39,716 nucleotides of DNA, taken from IMG/VR virus record IMGVR_UViG_3300035698_003663, positions 1 through 39,716 of that record; one strand, given 5' to 3'. This DNA comes from a virus. Below the pieces are notes generated by a model, which did no database searches, had not been told where the DNA came from, and saw nothing but the letters and a program-made list of their open reading frames with translations. The position numbers and the translations under genes are program-made. Positions 25,074 to 31,890 of this stretch are shown in pieces (positions within the stretch are counted from its first letter, which is position 1; the number at the start of each line of letters is the position of its first letter).

Positions 25074-25294
25074 TATTCAGTACCCCTTTTGGATGACTTT
25101 TCAGCTAATAAATTAACGCACTCTAAGAACGAACCTAAAGCCTTCTCTCGGATTTCATTCGCAGGTAATACGTTTGGAACACTCATCCAATAAGATTGCT
25201 CAACAGTCTCTAGGTGCAGTCTCATGATGCCTAGAATCTCTAAAGGTGAAGTGTCGGGATGAATTAGAATTACAGTAGTGCCTAGTTTAGACAT
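25073..25294 (-). CDS. Hypothetical protein (73 aa)
   Basis: The start at 25294 (MSKLGTTVILIHPDTSPLEI) has AAGGA about 9 bases upstream. The frame is open further to 25402, but that extension is Tyr/Asn-rich and reads through AT-rich promoter-like DNA. It is helical and ends AEKSSKRGTE, overlapping the O-like gene start by one base. No family is recognised. Confidence 0.6.
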   Translation of the reverse strand: MSKLGTTVILIHPDTSPLEILGIMRLHLETVEQSYWMSVPNVLPANEIREKALGSFLECVNLLAEKSSKRGTE

Positions 25295-25414
25295 ACACAC
25301 GATCCTTGTGTTAGTTAAATTTATAGTATTATAGTTGTAGTGGTCTATTGAGTATATGTAAAAATATAGGTGATGGCTATACAGTCTGAGATTCAATAAC
25401 ATGCAGTGTTCTCG

Positions 25415-25485
25415 CAGCAGTTGGGCAATCTTTTAGCAAAAACGATTGACACGTTTGTAGGTAATTGCTATTCTCCCAACTGCTG
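25415..25485. repeat. 11-bp inverted repeat flanking a promoter
   Basis: CAGCAGTTGGG (25415-25425) and its exact complement CCCAACTGCTG (25475-25485) lie 60 bp apart centre to centre. A second inner pair, TAGCAA (25434-25439) and TTGCTA (25465-25470), has the same symmetry. The enclosed promoter starts transcription in the right arm. It could be an operator pair, a cruciform or an origin-type element. Confidence 0.6.
25446..25474 (+). promoter_or_regulatory. Promoter of putative small RNA
   Basis: A perfect TTGACA (25446-25451), 17 bp spacing and TATTCT (25469-25474) give a good sigma-70 promoter on the plus strand. No plus-strand gene follows. Instead an intrinsic terminator lies about 75 bases downstream. 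Confidence 0.6.
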
Positions 25486-25557
25486 AGTTAGTGGAAAATA
25501 ACAAGTAATATTGTTTCCAGTAATGCTTAATTAGCCGGTTTCATGACCGGCTTTTTA
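25481..25557 (+). ncRNA. Putative phage small RNA (about 75-80 nt)
   Basis: This is the interval from the expected transcription start to the end of the terminator. It has no start codon with a ribosome-binding site and no ORF of useful length. An internal GGAA...TTCC / ACAA...TTGT stem can form around 25493-25518 before the terminator hairpin. It sits antisense to nothing annotated, in a gap of the minus-strand replication operon. Targets are unknown. It could also be an antiterminator-like or decoy RNA. Confidence 0.5.
25533..25557 (+). terminator. Intrinsic terminator
   Basis: AGCCGGT, loop TTCATG, ACCGGCT, then TTTTATTA on the plus strand. On the minus strand the stem is followed by AATTAAG, so the direction is plus. 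No protein gene reads into it from the left, which is why I tie it to the small RNA promoter. Confidence 0.75.
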
Positions 25558-25587
25558 TTATCTAAAACGTATGCATTATTACCTAAA

Positions 25588-25689
25588 TCATTGATTCGGT
25601 CTACTATTATTTGAATCTTCCAACTCATCTGGTAAATCAACATCAAACATTTCAGCTATGTCTTTAAATAATTCGTACAGTCTAAACAT
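25588..25689 (-). CDS. Possible tiny protein (33 aa)
   Basis: The frame reads MFRLYELFKDIAEMFDVDLP and ends NNSRPNQ. It overlaps the winged-helix gene by 8 bases, with CGGA about 7 bases before the ATG. Compact overlap and a sensible acidic helix support it. The short length leaves doubt. Confidence 0.4.
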   Translation of the reverse strand: MFRLYELFKDIAEMFDVDLPDELEDSNNSRPNQ

Positions 25690-25954
25690 AAATTATCCGT
25701 TTCTTGTTTTTGAACTCTCTCATGATGTAACCCTTATCTTCTAGCTTTTTAAAAGCCTTCTGGAGCGTTCTAACGTGAATTCCAAGAGAAGCAGCATATT
25801 CTTTAGAGTCAGGGGCAAACTCTTCACCACGGGCTTCATACTCTTTTACCTTTATACGTGTTATTACGTACACTCGTAGGTCACTGGCGTTTAATGCATT
25901 ATCCATCACTGCACGTTCGGTTACTGGTAATTCTTCTTCAATTTTTGGAGACAT
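25682..25954 (-). CDS. Winged-helix DNA-binding protein (90 aa)
   Basis: The start at 25954 gives MSPKIEEELPVTERAVMDNA. A GTG-started frame to 26011 is possible but its ribosome-binding site overlaps the codon. Residues 45-85 (KEYAASLGIHVRTLQKAFKK, then LEDKGYIMREFKNKKR) form a helix-turn-helix with a wing. It lies between cro and the O-like gene, the slot of lambda cII, so it may regulate early transcription. No direct evidence of CII relationship. Confidence 0.65.
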   Translation of the reverse strand: MSPKIEEELPVTERAVMDNALNASDLRVYVITRIKVKEYEARGEEFAPDSKEYAASLGIHVRTLQKAFKKLEDKGYIMREFKNKKRIIYV

Positions 25955-25997
25955 ATGATATACTCTTATAGTTAGTTTATGGTTATTGTTGCTTAGG

Positions 25998-26030
25998 AAC
26001 GAGCGCTGCACCTTCCGGGGCGTTCGTTTT
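25998..26030 (+). promoter_or_regulatory. GC-rich hairpin in replication operon
   Basis: AACGAGCGC and GCGTTCGTT pair over 9 positions (one G-U) on the plus strand, with TT following. On the minus strand the same stem has one A-C mismatch and no U run. It stands out from the AT-rich surroundings, in the short gap before the winged-helix gene. It could be a leader structure, a weak terminator or a protein site. Confidence 0.3.
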
Positions 26031-26062
26031 CAAGATTGTACAGAACATTAACTATAATGTCA

Positions 26063-26347
26063 TCACTGGGATGGTGTTTTGTTCACCTCTGATTCGTAAT
26101 CTACACAATACCCTAAACGAGTAAGTTCATCTTCGAGAACCTCAGACTTTAATCTATAACTCACATACTTAGTACCAATCCCCATTGTAGCAACAAGCAT
26201 ATCTAGGCATTCCATTACAGCAGCTTTTTCACTTAGGGCTATTTCTGGATCGTTAAGGATTAATCTAAATTCGAAAAGCATAGTCTCTACAGCATTAAAT
26301 ACCACCTTAGAGTTTTCTACTTTAACAAGAATTTCTACGTCATCCAT
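26063..26347 (-). CDS. Hypothetical protein (94 aa)
   Basis: It begins MDDVEILVKVENSKVVFNAV and is helical and acidic, with VLEDELTRLGYCVDYES near the end. It overlaps the previous gene by 8 bases. No family is recognised. Like its neighbours it belongs to the cro-to-O early interval. Confidence 0.6.
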   Translation of the reverse strand: MDDVEILVKVENSKVVFNAVETMLFEFRLILNDPEIALSEKAAVMECLDMLVATMGIGTKYVSYRLKSEVLEDELTRLGYCVDYESEVNKTPSQ

Positions 26348-26624
26348 GTTGTCGTATCTTTTGATCGTTAATATAAAATCGATCTAAGATCATGTATACA
26401 GATTCATACTCTAGGAAAAAATCAGTTAATATTTCTCGGGTTTCAGGATCATTATTACCATCCATCTCATCATAGATATCTAGAACGCCACAAAGACGGT
26501 CGCAGTTTTCCACATGTCTATCTAATATAAGACTATCATCATCAAAATCAATGGCAGCAATAATTGTTTTGGCTCTGATTAACACACCATTAAGCATGCG
26601 TTTTAATTCTTGGTAATCATCCAT
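26340..26624 (-). CDS. Hypothetical acidic protein (94 aa)
   Basis: It begins MDDYQELKRMLNGVLIRAKT, very acidic and all-helical, ending RFYINDQKIRQHG. Opening residues resemble those of the downstream gene (MDDxE) but the rest does not align by eye. No recognised domain. Confidence 0.6.
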   Translation of the reverse strand: MDDYQELKRMLNGVLIRAKTIIAAIDFDDDSLILDRHVENCDRLCGVLDIYDEMDGNNDPETREILTDFFLEYESVYMILDRFYINDQKIRQHG

Positions 26625-26634
26625 GATTAGTTTT

Positions 26635-26877
26635 TCATTTACTATTAAATGGGGTTATCTTTTTATCGTGATGGACTATTTGAATACTGCGCTCAGTAAA
26701 CATTACTTCTATGGATTTTATATCTTTAGCATTCTTGTGTAGAAATTCTAACAACCACAAGGGATCTATTGTTAATTTAGCGTGGCACCCAATAATAGGG
26801 ATATTAAGAGTGGAAGTACACCCTATCAATCCCCTTTTTACCATCTCATCATCAGCATCAGTCGGCTGGTTTGTCAT
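26635..26877 (-). CDS. Hypothetical protein (80 aa)
   Basis: The ATG at 26877 gives MTNQPTDADDEMVKRGLIGC. Three codons upstream is a TTG, and 33 bases downstream is another ATG (MVKRGLIGC) just after the previous stop, so the start is uncertain. The core has alternating strands (STLNIPIIGCHAKLTIDPLW). No family is recognised. Confidence 0.55.
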   Translation of the reverse strand: MTNQPTDADDEMVKRGLIGCTSTLNIPIIGCHAKLTIDPLWLLEFLHKNAKDIKSIEVMFTERSIQIVHHDKKITPFNSK

Positions 26878-27205
26878 CTTTGGCAACTTCAGTAGATTTC
26901 AGTCTCTCAGCCATTACTTGACTAAGGTGAGATAAGTACACCGCTTCACGGTCTAAAGCAGTAACTACACACTGAGACTTGTATAATAAATCACTTAACA
27001 CAGCATCTTCTTCAGCTGCTAAAAGTAGTTTAGATAACTCGCCAAGCTCAAGCTGCCATCTAGAAAGCTCTTTAAGTAGTGCTTCCTTATGTGGATTTAG
27101 TGCAACATCTTCTAGTGCTTCCGCTACTTCTACTGCTGCCTTTGCGTCTGCTGATTCATCTACTGCGTCTTTAACGAGTACTTCATCTTTAAGTGCTGAT
27201 TCCAT
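26858..27205 (-). CDS. Acidic coiled-coil protein (115 aa)
   Basis: It begins MESALKDEVLVKDAVDESAD. It is Ala/Glu/Leu-rich with a long helix (LLKELSRWQLELGELSKLLL), likely a coiled coil. It is directly downstream of cro. It overlaps the next gene by 20 bases. Role unknown. Confidence 0.6.
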   Translation of the reverse strand: MESALKDEVLVKDAVDESADAKAAVEVAEALEDVALNPHKEALLKELSRWQLELGELSKLLLAAEEDAVLSDLLYKSQCVVTALDREAVYLSHLSQVMAERLKSTEVAKDDKPAD

Positions 27206-27235
27206 GTTATATCCCTATCTAAATTAAAGTTGAAA

Positions 27236-27421
27236 CTATCTTTCAAGCATATCATCTTTTGCTACTAATTTACCATCGGTTAGCTTTTCAAAGCGATACT
27301 GTTGTAGTATAGGAATGCGATCAATTTTAATCCACTTAGTCCCTTGTTGTCTTGCTAATCCTATAGCTTTTGTAGCCGCGTATAGTGAGCCATAGTGTTG
27401 TAATACCTGTGCAACTGTCAT
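27236..27421 (-). CDS. cro: Cro-like repressor (P22 Cro family)
   Basis: This 61-aa protein, the same length as P22 Cro, reads MTVAQVLQHYGSLYAATKAI, then GLARQQGTKWIK, then IPILQQYRFEKLTDGKL. The spacing of 'HYG...A..KAIG', a recognition helix ending in Trp, 'IP...QYRxExLTxGxL' and a basic tail follows P22 Cro closely. It would bind operators in the adjacent divergent promoter region and control both early operons. No ribosome-binding-site conflict: AAGGATAAATAAA precedes the ATG. Confidence 0.75.
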   Translation of the reverse strand: MTVAQVLQHYGSLYAATKAIGLARQQGTKWIKIDRIPILQQYRFEKLTDGKLVAKDDMLER

Positions 27422-27442
27422 TTTATTTATCCTTGTGTTTAC

Positions 27443-27475
27443 GTAACTTTATAGTTGACATCATAGCAGTAACTT
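27443..27475. promoter_or_regulatory. Candidate Cro operator repeats
   Basis: GTAACTT followed by one base and ATA occurs at 27443-27453 and 27469-27479, as direct repeats 26 bp apart. They straddle the -35 of the plus promoter and the -10 of the minus promoter. That is the right place for a regulator that controls both directions. I cannot define a full palindromic operator. Confidence 0.4.
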
Positions 27476-27483
27476 GATAAAAT
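27455..27483 (+). promoter_or_regulatory. Strong promoter for recombination operon
   Basis: A perfect TTGACA (27455-27460), 17 bp, then TAAAAT (27478-27483). It drives HNH, YqaJ exonuclease, RecT and SSB, with a leader of about 45 nt. It is almost superimposed on the opposing cro promoter. Confidence 0.75.
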
Positions 27484-27488
27484 CTCAA
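27460..27488 (-). promoter_or_regulatory. Strong promoter for cro / replication operon
   Basis: On the minus strand TTGAGA (27483-27488), 17 bp, then TATGAT (27460-27465), 5/6 at each box. RNA polymerase bound here would exclude polymerase from the plus promoter, since the two share 24 bp. The first gene is cro, about 40 bases downstream. Confidence 0.7.
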
Positions 27489-27534
27489 TCGTTAATCACA
27501 ATAAAGCATATATAAATTAATCGGAGAATATAAA

Positions 27535-28155
27535 ATGTTAACACCAGAACGAAAATGTGAAGTAGATAATTGTAATGCAAAGCATTATGGTCGCGGATAT
27601 TGCAGTAAGCATTTCCGTAGGTTTAAGAGGCACGGTAATCCACTTATTGTACTTCCTAAAAGTATAAAACCAACAAATAAAATTGAAGTATCAATGCAGC
27701 AGCATTTTGAGTCTAAATTCGTCAGAGAAGATATCAATAAATGCTGGGAATGGCTAGGTGCAAAAGATAAAGATGGCTACGGTGATTTTAACTTCATAAA
27801 AGGTTACCAGAGCTACGCAAAATTAAAGGCACATCGTGTCAGTTATGAATTCTATAAAGGTAAAATATCTAAAGGATTAATGGCTTGCCATACTTGTGAT
27901 AACAGGGGTTGTGTTAATCCGCATCATATCTTTATCGGAACTGCTCAAGACAATGCTACTGACATGGTTAAGAAAAAGCGTTCCATGAGTGGTGAAAGAA
28001 ACAATAAAGCTAAACTAACTATTCAAGATGTTAAACACATAAAGAGCTACCTCTACCAAGGTGTTAAACGTATGGTTTTATCTGAAATATACAAGGTACA
28101 TCCAGATACAATTAGCCGCATTAAAACTGGTGTTCAGTGGGGTGACGTATGTTAA
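27535..28155 (+). CDS. HNH endonuclease (HNH_3 type)
   Basis: This 206-aa protein has an N-terminal Cys/His cluster (C8, C13, C23, H26) that may bind zinc. The nuclease core has CWEWLG (70-75), KAHRVSYE (98-105) and CHTCDNRGCVNPHHIFIGT (118-136). The C-terminus (residues 155-206, NNKAKLTIQDVKHIKSYL) is a DNA-binding helix module like those of homing endonucleases. A GGAG box is 8 bases before the ATG. It overlaps the exonuclease by 7 bases. It is probably a mobile free-standing endonuclease, sitting between cro and exo. Confidence 0.85.
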   Translation: MLTPERKCEVDNCNAKHYGRGYCSKHFRRFKRHGNPLIVLPKSIKPTNKIEVSMQQHFESKFVREDINKCWEWLGAKDKDGYGDFNFIKGYQSYAKLKAHRVSYEFYKGKISKGLMACHTCDNRGCVNPHHIFIGTAQDNATDMVKKKRSMSGERNNKAKLTIQDVKHIKSYLYQGVKRMVLSEIYKVHPDTISRIKTGVQWGDVC

Positions 28156-28991
28156 GTAAATCTCAGTTAGCTGACCGCATGAAAGGCATAGGTGGAAGTG
28201 ATGTTGGGATAATCCTGGGTCTAAGCACTTACAAAACACCTTACGAACTTTACTTAGAGAAGAAAGGGCTACTAATCCCTGCGCAAAAGATGACACCTCA
28301 ACAAGAGTGGGGGCATAGATTAGAGCCAATTATTCGTGAGAAATTCCAAGAGAATAATGACGTCAAAATTATAGAACCAGAAACTACAATTCACCCATTT
28401 TATGAATTTATGCGAGCGAATGTTGATGGCTTTATACCTAGTACCAACATGGTATTTGAAGCTAAATCATCAGGCGCATTTATGGCTAAAGATTGGGGTG
28501 ATGATGGTAGTGATATTATTCCGATGTCTTATCTTACACAAGTAGCGCATTATGTAAGTGTATTTAATGCTGATGGAGCAAATATTGCTTTACTACTCGG
28601 TGGTAATGATTACAGAGAATTTATATATAAGCGAGATTATACATTAGAGCAGACTATAATTGATGCTTGTAATACTTTCTGGGGATGGGTACAGAATAAT
28701 ATCGAGCCAAACCCTATAAATATAGATGATTTGAAGTTGAAGTACGCTAAAGAAGATGTAACGAAACTAATAACAGCTAATGCGGAATTAGAATTACTCA
28801 TACCAAGCTTTGCAGATATTAAGAGACAACAAAAGGAATTGAAGGTAATGGAAACTGAGCATAAGTATAAAATCATGGAGTACATGAAAGATGCTACATG
28901 TTTAATTGATTGCAACGGAGAACCTTTAGTAACTTTAAAGGCGACTAAAAAAGGCAACAGAACACTATTATTAAAAGGGAGCAAATCATGA
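28149..28991 (+). CDS. YqaJ-type recombination exonuclease
   Basis: This 280-aa protein has the lambda-exonuclease/YqaJ fold. GIGGSDVGIILGLS (13-26) is the N-terminal signature. EWGHRLEP (53-60), NVDGF (91-95) and FEAKSS (103-108) supply the PD-(D/E)xK residues, and a Gln follows near 131 in LTQVAHY. It would resect double-stranded ends to 3' tails for RecT. The stop overlaps the RecT start by ATGA, so the pair is coupled. Confidence 0.88.
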   Translation: MLSKSQLADRMKGIGGSDVGIILGLSTYKTPYELYLEKKGLLIPAQKMTPQQEWGHRLEPIIREKFQENNDVKIIEPETTIHPFYEFMRANVDGFIPSTNMVFEAKSSGAFMAKDWGDDGSDIIPMSYLTQVAHYVSVFNADGANIALLLGGNDYREFIYKRDYTLEQTIIDACNTFWGWVQNNIEPNPINIDDLKLKYAKEDVTKLITANAELELLIPSFADIKRQQKELKVMETEHKYKIMEYMKDATCLIDCNGEPLVTLKATKKGNRTLLLKGSKS

Positions 28992-29887
28992 GTACTACAG
29001 GCATAGCAGTTTGGGAAGATAAGAATTCATATCTTTCATCAGGTAATTTTGAGCATTTCTATCGCATGGCGAAAATGATATCGCAGACTCAAATGGTGCC
29101 AAAGTCTTATCATAATAAACCACAAGATGTTTTGGTTGCTATGGAAATGGGGCGCAGTTTAAATTTATCGCCACTCCAGGCTGTGCAAAATATTGCAGTT
29201 ATAAATGGTAAACCTACAATGTACGGTGATGCTTTACTTGCTGTATGTTCTGGTCATCCTGAGTTTGAAGATATTATTGAAGGGGCATTATTGAATGAGA
29301 AGGGTGAACTTTTAGGGGCTGAGTGTACCATTAAACGAAAAGGCCGCACTCCAGTTTATAAAGCATTTACAGTTAAGCAAGCTGAGAAAGCTAATCTTTG
29401 GAAGAAAGCAGGTGTTTGGACATCATATCCAGAGCGTATGTTACAGATGAGGGCTAGAGGTTTCGCCCTACGTGATTGCTTTGCAGATGCTTTAGCAGGG
29501 GTAAGTGTCGCTGAAGAAGTTCAGGACTATGAGATAGATATAACGCCTAAATCACAGACTGATAAACTTAACCGTCAACTAGGAGATCAAAGGAATGCGA
29601 CTACTGACACGATTAAGAGTAGCAGTACTAAGGATGAGGCAGAGGTCAACCAAATCACGGGAGAAGTGGTTGATGTTAGACAGGAAAAAGCTACCGCTAT
29701 TAGCGAAGCTTCGGAAACCGAATTGGCTAGCTCTTCGAACATCGAAAAGATCAATGCGCTACTAGAGGCTAAGAAATTTAATAATGGTCGGTTTGATAAA
29801 GCGTTGGCTTACTTTAAAGTTGATAACATCTTAAAGTTAACGCAGAAGCAATCTGAGAAATTTATAATGTTATTGGAGAAAGCTTAA
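28988..29887 (+). CDS. recT: RecT-family single-strand annealing protein
   Basis: This 299-aa protein has the RecT core at residues 25-190: VPKSYHNKPQDVLVAMEMGR, 'LNLSPLQAVQNIAVINGKPT', 'YGDALLAVC', 'YPERMLQMRARGFALRDCFA'. The C-terminal third is polar and less conserved, with a helical end that may contact SSB or the exonuclease. With the YqaJ exonuclease and SSB it forms a complete two-component recombination module. Confidence 0.9.
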   Translation: MSTTGIAVWEDKNSYLSSGNFEHFYRMAKMISQTQMVPKSYHNKPQDVLVAMEMGRSLNLSPLQAVQNIAVINGKPTMYGDALLAVCSGHPEFEDIIEGALLNEKGELLGAECTIKRKGRTPVYKAFTVKQAEKANLWKKAGVWTSYPERMLQMRARGFALRDCFADALAGVSVAEEVQDYEIDITPKSQTDKLNRQLGDQRNATTDTIKSSSTKDEAEVNQITGEVVDVRQEKATAISEASETELASSSNIEKINALLEAKKFNNGRFDKALAYFKVDNILKLTQKQSEKFIMLLEKA

Positions 29888-30036
29888 TGATTGTATTTTT
29901 AAATCTGGTAGGTGTAGGAACCATCTGCTGGATTCTTTATGAGCATTGGAAGGTTAAAGGAATGATTAATAATCTTGCAATGAAGCAAGCAATACTGCAA
30001 AAAGATTTACACTTAATGTCGGAGAAACTTAAATGA
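29887..30036 (+). CDS. Small membrane protein (49 aa)
   Basis: It begins MIVFLNLVGVGTICWILYEH: one membrane span followed by a basic helical tail (MKQAILQKDLHLMSEKLK). It overlaps recT by one base and ssb by four bases (ATGA). Its function inside the recombination operon is unknown. Confidence 0.55.
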   Translation: MIVFLNLVGVGTICWILYEHWKVKGMINNLAMKQAILQKDLHLMSEKLK

Positions 30037-30443
30037 TTAATCGCGCTACACTAATGGGTAGAATAGGCCATAAAAAGTCTAAGACTACCAAGAAAGGTAC
30101 AAACATGACAGAGCTGTCAATTGCTACTAATCGCAAATATAAAGATGCGCAGGGCACACAGAATGACGTTACAACCTGGCACACGGTATATTTCTTTAAT
30201 AAAATAGCTGATATTGCTGAAAAGTACACTGAGGTTGGTGATTTAGTGTATGTTGAGGGGGAAATTAGCAATCGTAAAATTGGTGATGGTGATGATTCTA
30301 GGTGGATTTATTCTGTTAATGGTTCTGAAATTAAATTATTACCTAATAAGCGTGAAAACAAACCAGCGCCCGATGATTCACGAACGAATAGTCGCCCAGT
30401 TACTGATGATACTTATGGCTTTGATAATGATGTGCCATTTTGA
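30033..30443 (+). CDS. ssb: Single-stranded DNA-binding protein
   Basis: This 136-aa protein starts MINRATLMGRIGHKKSKTTK. The OB fold covers residues of about 1-105 (LSIATNRKYKDAQGTQNDVT, TTWHTVYFFNKIADIAEKY, GDLVYVEGEIS). A polar linker leads to the C-terminal tip FDNDVPF, the acidic SSB tail that recruits partner proteins. It protects single strands in replication and in RecT recombination. Confidence 0.92.
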   Translation: MINRATLMGRIGHKKSKTTKKGTNMTELSIATNRKYKDAQGTQNDVTTWHTVYFFNKIADIAEKYTEVGDLVYVEGEISNRKIGDGDDSRWIYSVNGSEIKLLPNKRENKPAPDDSRTNSRPVTDDTYGFDNDVPF

Positions 30444-30686
30444 ATGATTATGAATTTACTTTTAATAATAATATTCTGGCTGTTGGTTGGGTATTTTATG
30501 CCTAGCTTCCCAGAATTTTGGCGAAATGCTTTTTGGGCTGGCACAATATCATTTTATGTAGTGTGTTTTTTGAATCTTCTGAAAAGAAATAAAAGATACA
30601 ACAAGCAGCATGAAGTGATTATTAAGAAAGCTCAAAAGCATCTAGATGATATCAAGAAAAGGATGGACGATTTAGATAAGAAGTAA
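30444..30686 (+). CDS. Membrane protein with coiled-coil tail (80 aa)
   Basis: It begins MIMNLLLIIIFWLLVGYFMP, with a second hydrophobic segment near 30-45 (WAGTISFYVVCFLNLL) and a charged helix to the end (KAQKHLDDIKKRMDDLDKK). No good ribosome-binding site is seen, but it follows the ssb stop directly. It ends one base before the convergent VRR-NUC gene. Unknown role. Confidence 0.6.
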   Translation: MIMNLLLIIIFWLLVGYFMPSFPEFWRNAFWAGTISFYVVCFLNLLKRNKRYNKQHEVIIKKAQKHLDDIKKRMDDLDKK

Positions 30687-31055
30687 TTACTTTGTAGGTA
30701 AATATTCGTCTAGCTCATCCTTCCCTTCTTCGAATGACCAAACAGTCGCGGTGTAATAGCCTCGGCTGTCCATATCTCGTAAGAATGAAATCTGTGATGG
30801 ACTTAAAACCCCATCATGGCTTTTGATTTCTAAAAAGAACCCATGCTTATCATTATTAGCTACAGCAATAAACAAATCACTGGCTCCGAGCCGTAAACCT
30901 GTCTTCATTGCCTGTGTACCTTTCTTCGCTAGACCTGCACCTTCGTTATACATTTGCATAACAGAATCGCCATAACCTAACAACTTAATATATTCGACAA
31001 TCATTTCTTGGATTGAAGACTCAGCTAAATGTCCTGACTTTAAATAACGCGCCAT
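30687..31055 (-). CDS. VRR-NUC domain nuclease
   Basis: The product is 122 aa from the ATG at 31055, which has GAGGAG 8 bases upstream. A GTG frame to 31064 is less likely. It has 'SSIQEMIVEYIKLLGYG', GLRLGASDLFI (Asp) and FFLEIKSHDGVLSPSQISFL (E-x-K and Gln), the single-domain VRR-NUC PD-(D/E)xK pattern. Such phage enzymes are Holliday-junction-type nucleases, and it may clear branched DNA before packaging. It abuts a convergent gene with no gap. Confidence 0.85.
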   Translation of the reverse strand: MARYLKSGHLAESSIQEMIVEYIKLLGYGDSVMQMYNEGAGLAKKGTQAMKTGLRLGASDLFIAVANNDKHGFFLEIKSHDGVLSPSQISFLRDMDSRGYYTATVWSFEEGKDELDEYLPTK

Positions 31056-31079
31056 CCTTGGCACTCCTCACACTTCCAT

Positions 31080-31625
31080 TTATTGCCCTGCTCGCTTCAA
31101 CCATCCATCCCTAAAACCTACCAGCTTATTGTCATCAGCTATTAGATTTATAATAAAATGCACAGAATTATCACGAAGTTCACCTAGTAATACTTTGACT
31201 TTATTATTATATATCAATCGGTTAATTCTACCAAGTGTTACCGTGCCCAATACGCCATCCACTTTAATTGGCGGGTTTTCTAAGCGGTTAATCGATATTT
31301 GTAATAATTTATGTGCCTGTGATGCGCCCATCCATACACTCATATCAAATATTTTAATAGCGACATCAAGATTTTCAATCTCACCATAACGGTATCGATC
31401 CCACCATTCACGCTTATAAATCTGTGTAGCAATGATTGCATCTATAGTCAAAATGTCTTCAACGTTAACTTTGCCATCCAAATTAAGGTCTAGCTCCACT
31501 AATTGTAGATACCTTAGCGAGATACCATACATAGTAGCACCACCTGGATCATGTTTATGACGATTCAGTTTGCCTTCGTTCTCTAATACATGTTCTACCG
31601 CAACTTCAAAGTTTGTCTTCTTCAT
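31080..31625 (-). CDS. Endolysin, GH108 muramidase with EF-hand-like insert
   Basis: This 181-aa reading starts MKKTNFEVAVEHVLENEGKL. The ENEG motif supplies the catalytic Glu (about residue 17), and HDPGGATMYGIS follows, both typical of glycosyl hydrolase family 108. WWDRYRYGEI and a C-terminal peptidoglycan-binding domain (VDGVLGTVTLGRIN) complete it. DLNLDGKVNVED (46-57) fits a calcium-binding EF-hand loop. The frame is open to 31745 and would add a hydrophobic segment, but those starts lack ribosome-binding sites. Confidence 0.82.
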   Translation of the reverse strand: MKKTNFEVAVEHVLENEGKLNRHKHDPGGATMYGISLRYLQLVELDLNLDGKVNVEDILTIDAIIATQIYKREWWDRYRYGEIENLDVAIKIFDMSVWMGASQAHKLLQISINRLENPPIKVDGVLGTVTLGRINRLIYNNKVKVLLGELRDNSVHFIINLIADDNKLVGFRDGWLKRAGQ

Positions 31626-31788
31626 GAGTATGCTCATTGCTTTTGATTTCAATGTTATCATTAAAGTTGAAAAAGCTAAAAGTAGTACCATCGTGACCAC
31701 CTTCAATGATTTGAGATATTTCATGGTAGGCCATGTAAGTCGCAAATATTACATACGCAATTACGCTCGCTATCTTTTTTTTGCTCAT
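31606..31788 (-). CDS. Small membrane protein, putative holin-like
   Basis: It reads MSKKKIASVIAYVIFATYMA (one membrane span) and has a polar, acidic, His/Glu-rich end (EIKSNEHTHEEDKL), 60 aa in all. The ATG at 31788 has AGGGG 6 bases upstream. It overlaps the endolysin start by 20 bases. Position and one span fit a class III holin or antiholin, but this is inferred only. Confidence 0.65.
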   Translation of the reverse strand: MSKKKIASVIAYVIFATYMAYHEISQIIEGGHDGTTFSFFNFNDNIEIKSNEHTHEEDKL

Positions 31789-31808
31789 CACATCCCCTTA
31801 TATGGTTA

Positions 31809-31817
31809 AGTATAGCA
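31809..31817 (-). promoter_or_regulatory. Extended -10 promoter for lysis genes
   Basis: On the minus strand TGCTATACT matches the extended -10 consensus TGnTATAAT at 8 of 9. It has no good -35 but extended -10 promoters do not need one. It follows the late-operon terminator, so the lysis cassette needs its own promoter or readthrough. Confidence 0.45.
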
Positions 31818-31890
31818 TAGTTAACTTAGTGAACATTCGGCACTTAAAATAATCATCAAATCTTCATAAGTATCGAATTAGGTGTCGAAT

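Noticed and set aside
25328-25333. Perfect TATAAT on the minus strand before the 73-aa gene
   Set aside because: No -35 better than 3/6 at 16-18 bp and no extended -10. The region is AT-rich and the genes are probably served by the cro promoter.
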